From Clostridium sp. 1001271B_151109_B4 (GTDB lineage: Bacteria; Bacillota; Clostridia; Clostridiales; Clostridiaceae): 64,000 nucleotides of DNA. The position numbers and the translations under genes were made by a program. Each line of letters starts with the position of its first letter. The first letter of the stretch is position 1. The notes beneath the pieces are model-generated. The model was not told the origin of the DNA. It searched no databases and saw only the letters and a list, made by a program, of their open reading frames with translations. This document shows positions 61,926 to 64,000 of the stretch, in pieces. Where the stretch lies: NCBI RefSeq assembly GCF_015670405.1, contig NZ_JADPBQ010000008.1:62001-126000 (forward strand). The letters run 5' to 3'.

Positions 61926-63119
61926 ATGGAATTGATGGAAACATTTATTAATAAATTAAATGAATTAAATTTTAAAGAGATGTATAATAACGATTTTCTG
62001 TTAACATGGGAAAAAACTGATGATGAGATAAAGGCTGTTTTCATAGTTGCAGAAGCTTTAAAAAGGTTAAGAGAAAATAATATATCTCCTAAGATTTTTG
62101 ATAGTGGATTAGGAGTTTCACTTTTTAGGGATAATTCAACTAGGACAAGATTTAGTTTTGCTTCTGCCTGTAATTTACTAGGACTTAAAGTACAAGATTT
62201 AGATGAAGGAAAATCACAAATTGCTCATGGTGAAACAGTAAGAGAAACTGCTAATATGATCTCTTTCATGGCTGATGTAATAGGAATTCGTGATGATATG
62301 TATATAGGTAAAGGAAATACTTATATGAGGACTGTATCAGAAGCGGTTAGGGAGGGTTATAAAAGTGGGTGCCTAGAGCAAATACCAACTTTAGTTAATC
62401 TTCAATGTGATATAGACCATCCAACACAAGTTATGGCAGATACTCTTCATTTAATTAATGAATTTGGAGGAGTAGAGAATTTAAAAGGTAAAAAGGTTGC
62501 TATGACATGGGCATATTCACCATCATATGGTAAGCCTTTATCAGTACCACAAGGGGTAATTGGTTTAATGACTAGATTTGGGATGAATGTAGTATTAGCA
62601 CATCCAGAAGGATATGAAGTAATGAGTAGTGTTGAAGAAATAGCTTATAAAAATGCTAAGGCTTCAGGTGGATCATTTACAAAAACTAATTCTATGAAGG
62701 AAGCATTTAAAGATGCAGATATAGTTTATCCAAAAAGCTGGGCACCTTATATAGCAATGGAAAAGCGTACAGATTTATATGAAAGAGGTGATAGTAATGG
62801 AATAAATGAACTAGAAAAAGAATTATTATCTCAAAATGCAAAACATAAGGATTGGCAATGTACTGAGGAATTAATGAAGACTACTAAGAATGGAAAAGCC
62901 ATTTATCTTCATTGTTTACCAGCTGATATTAGTGGAGTAAGTTGTGAAAGTGGTGAGGTCGAAGCTTCAGTATTTGATAGATATAGGAATTCATTATATA
63001 AAGAAGCAAGTTATAAACCTTATATTATTGCTTCTATGATTTTTTTAAGTAAGATAAAAAATCCGCAAGAAGCATTAAGAATTTTAGAGAGAAGCGGAAT
63101 AGAAAGATATTTGAAATAA
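61926..63119 (+). CDS. ygeW: YgeW-family knotted carbamoyltransferase
   Basis: The protein of about 397 residues is of the aspartate/ornithine carbamoyltransferase superfamily. The carbamoyl-phosphate loop is FRDNSTRTRFSFASA, followed by SQIAHGETVRETANMISFMADVIGIR, DHPTQVMADTLHL and the HCLPAD motif. YgeW has been linked to phosphorolysis of a carbamoylated product in purine degradation, yielding carbamoyl phosphate for the downstream kinase. AAGGAGA (61911-61917) selects the ATG at 61926; an in-frame GTG at 61860 overlaps ygeY. Confidence 0.92.
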   Translation: MELMETFINKLNELNFKEMYNNDFLLTWEKTDDEIKAVFIVAEALKRLRENNISPKIFDSGLGVSLFRDNSTRTRFSFASACNLLGLKVQDLDEGKSQIAHGETVRETANMISFMADVIGIRDDMYIGKGNTYMRTVSEAVREGYKSGCLEQIPTLVNLQCDIDHPTQVMADTLHLINEFGGVENLKGKKVAMTWAYSPSYGKPLSVPQGVIGLMTRFGMNVVLAHPEGYEVMSSVEEIAYKNAKASGGSFTKTNSMKEAFKDADIVYPKSWAPYIAMEKRTDLYERGDSNGINELEKELLSQNAKHKDWQCTEELMKTTKNGKAIYLHCLPADISGVSCESGEVEASVFDRYRNSLYKEASYKPYIIASMIFLSKIKNPQEALRILERSGIERYLK

Positions 63120-63198
63120 AAATATCTTTTACTATAGAAAATATTAATTAGCAGAATAGATATATATATATTTTATGGATAGTAAAGGTGTGAATATA

Positions 63199-64000
63199 AT
63201 GAAGAAAAGGATAGTTATTGCGCTAGGTGGAAATGCATTAGGTGATACATTAGAAGAGCAAATGATAGCAGTAAAATCAACAGCTAAGGCAATAGTTGAC
63301 TTAATTGAAGAAGGGGATGAGGTAATTATATCTCATGGAAATGGTCCTCAAGTTGGGATGATTAATAGTGCAATGACTGAATTTCATAAAACAAATACAA
63401 AGTATTCTATATGTCCAATGTCAGTGTGCGTAGCAATGAGCCAAGGATATATAGGATATGATTTACAGAATGCAATAAGGGAAGAGTTATTAAATAGAAA
63501 TATAAATAAAGGTGTAGCAACTATAATTACTCAAGTTGAGGTTGATGAAGGAGACAAAGCATTTGAAAATCCAACTAAGCCAATAGGAGCTTTTATGACT
63601 AAAAAAGAAGCAGATAGCATTGTAAAAGAGGGTAAGAAGATTATAGAGGATAGTGGTAGAGGATATAGAAGAGTTATAGCATCACCTAAGCCTATTGGAA
63701 TAGTAGAAGTTGAAACGATAAAAGCGCTAATAGAAAATAATCAAGTTGTAATAGCGTGTGGAGGTGGAGGTATTCCTGTAATTTCTAAAGGCAATCATTT
63801 AAAAGGGGTTGGAGCTGTAGTTGATAAAGATTATGCAAGTGCGGTTTTAGCAAAAGAAATTAATGCTGATTGTCTAGTTATTCTAACAGCAGTAGAAAAA
63901 GTTGCAATAAATTTTGGAAAAAAGAATGAGCAATGGTTAAATGAAGTAAATGTTAATGAAATGAAGTTATTTCTTAAGAAAGGGTATTTTGCTCCAGGGT
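63199..64000 (+). CDS. Carbamate kinase, 3'-truncated by window end
   Basis: An ATG at 63199 with AAAGGTG upstream opens a frame that stays open to the last base (267 codons). It encodes an amino acid kinase fold: IALGGNALGD, ISHGNGPQVGMINSAM, PTKPIGAFM, CGGGGIPVI and VDKDYASAVLAKEINAD. The enzyme makes ATP from carbamoyl phosphate and ADP. Behind ygeW it is the likely energy-yielding step (the YqeA/ArcC type). About 45-50 residues should lie beyond the window. Confidence 0.93.
   Translation, partial: MKKRIVIALGGNALGDTLEEQMIAVKSTAKAIVDLIEEGDEVIISHGNGPQVGMINSAMTEFHKTNTKYSICPMSVCVAMSQGYIGYDLQNAIREELLNRNINKGVATIITQVEVDEGDKAFENPTKPIGAFMTKKEADSIVKEGKKIIEDSGRGYRRVIASPKPIGIVEVETIKALIENNQVVIACGGGGIPVISKGNHLKGVGAVVDKDYASAVLAKEINADCLVILTAVEKVAINFGKKNEQWLNEVNVNEMKLFLKKGYFAPG

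Overview
The window is a strongly AT-rich chromosomal segment whose gene content points to an anaerobic, spore-forming, low-GC Firmicute of the genus Clostridium (sensu stricto). The indications are AGGAGG-type ribosome binding sites with many GTG/TTG starts, compact intergenic hairpin terminators, orphan histidine kinases, NEAT-domain heme uptake, heme oxygenase, agr-like signalling genes and a ygeY-ygeW-carbamate kinase purine/selenium-type cluster. No rRNA, tRNA, IS element, prophage or CRISPR array was recognised.

Layout. 0-4.5 kb: end of a DUF979 membrane protein, pyrrolidone-carboxylate peptidase, a cation P-type ATPase and a YeiL-like Crp/Fnr regulator. 4.8-10.4 kb: a nucleoside-type BMP/ABC importer (lipoprotein, double ATPase, two permeases) ending in a CpdA-like phosphodiesterase. 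It diverges from the regulator across a perfect inverted repeat placed at about -41.5 of a predicted promoter. 10.5-17.3 kb: an ABC-F protein, a BusR-type (GntR + RCK_C) regulator, an OpuC-like osmolyte importer whose promoter carries a GTAAC-N22-GTTAC motif, and a MATE pump. 17.3-24.6 kb: a decayed small gene, a secreted nuclease with a translationally coupled partner, ribokinase, an apparently intact histidine attenuator in front of a broken hisS paralogue, a FAD/Rieske oxidoreductase, and an OPT transporter overlapping a PqqD-like gene. 24.7-35.6 kb: a second MATE, a FusB-like protein, a small regulator with a structured leader, a K+/H+ antiporter with a tandem-duplicated C-terminal domain, a truncated metallo-hydrolase, heme oxygenase, a ClpP-like protease, a radical SAM protein, pyridoxal kinase, an M20 amidohydrolase and an HTH regulator.

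35.7-49.8 kb is a signal-transduction block. It holds three histidine kinases with closely similar catalytic modules but unrelated sensors (double seven-bladed propeller, PAS+GAF, substrate-binding-protein-like), an agrA/agrC-like pair, a third MATE and a large TPR protein with a J-like N-terminus. 50-51.7 kb holds a HAD phosphatase and a CPBP protease.

51.7-60.1 kb is a heme/iron uptake locus: an AraC regulator diverging from a Fur-box promoter, a four-NEAT LPXTG surface protein, a membrane-anchored single-NEAT protein, a heme-type ABC importer, an FMN-binding surface protein and an ApbE flavin transferase. 60.7 kb to the end: ygeY, ygeW and the start of a carbamate kinase gene that runs off the window.

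Functional links. Heme captured by the NEAT proteins would be imported by the ABC system and could be opened by the heme oxygenase at 30 kb. The FMN-protein/ApbE pair suggests a surface redox step. BusR, the CBS-containing OpuCA-like ATPase and the RCK_C-bearing antiporter are all of families that can respond to c-di-AMP, so osmotic and K+ control may be linked here. Function assignments come from motif recognition by eye; no database search was run.
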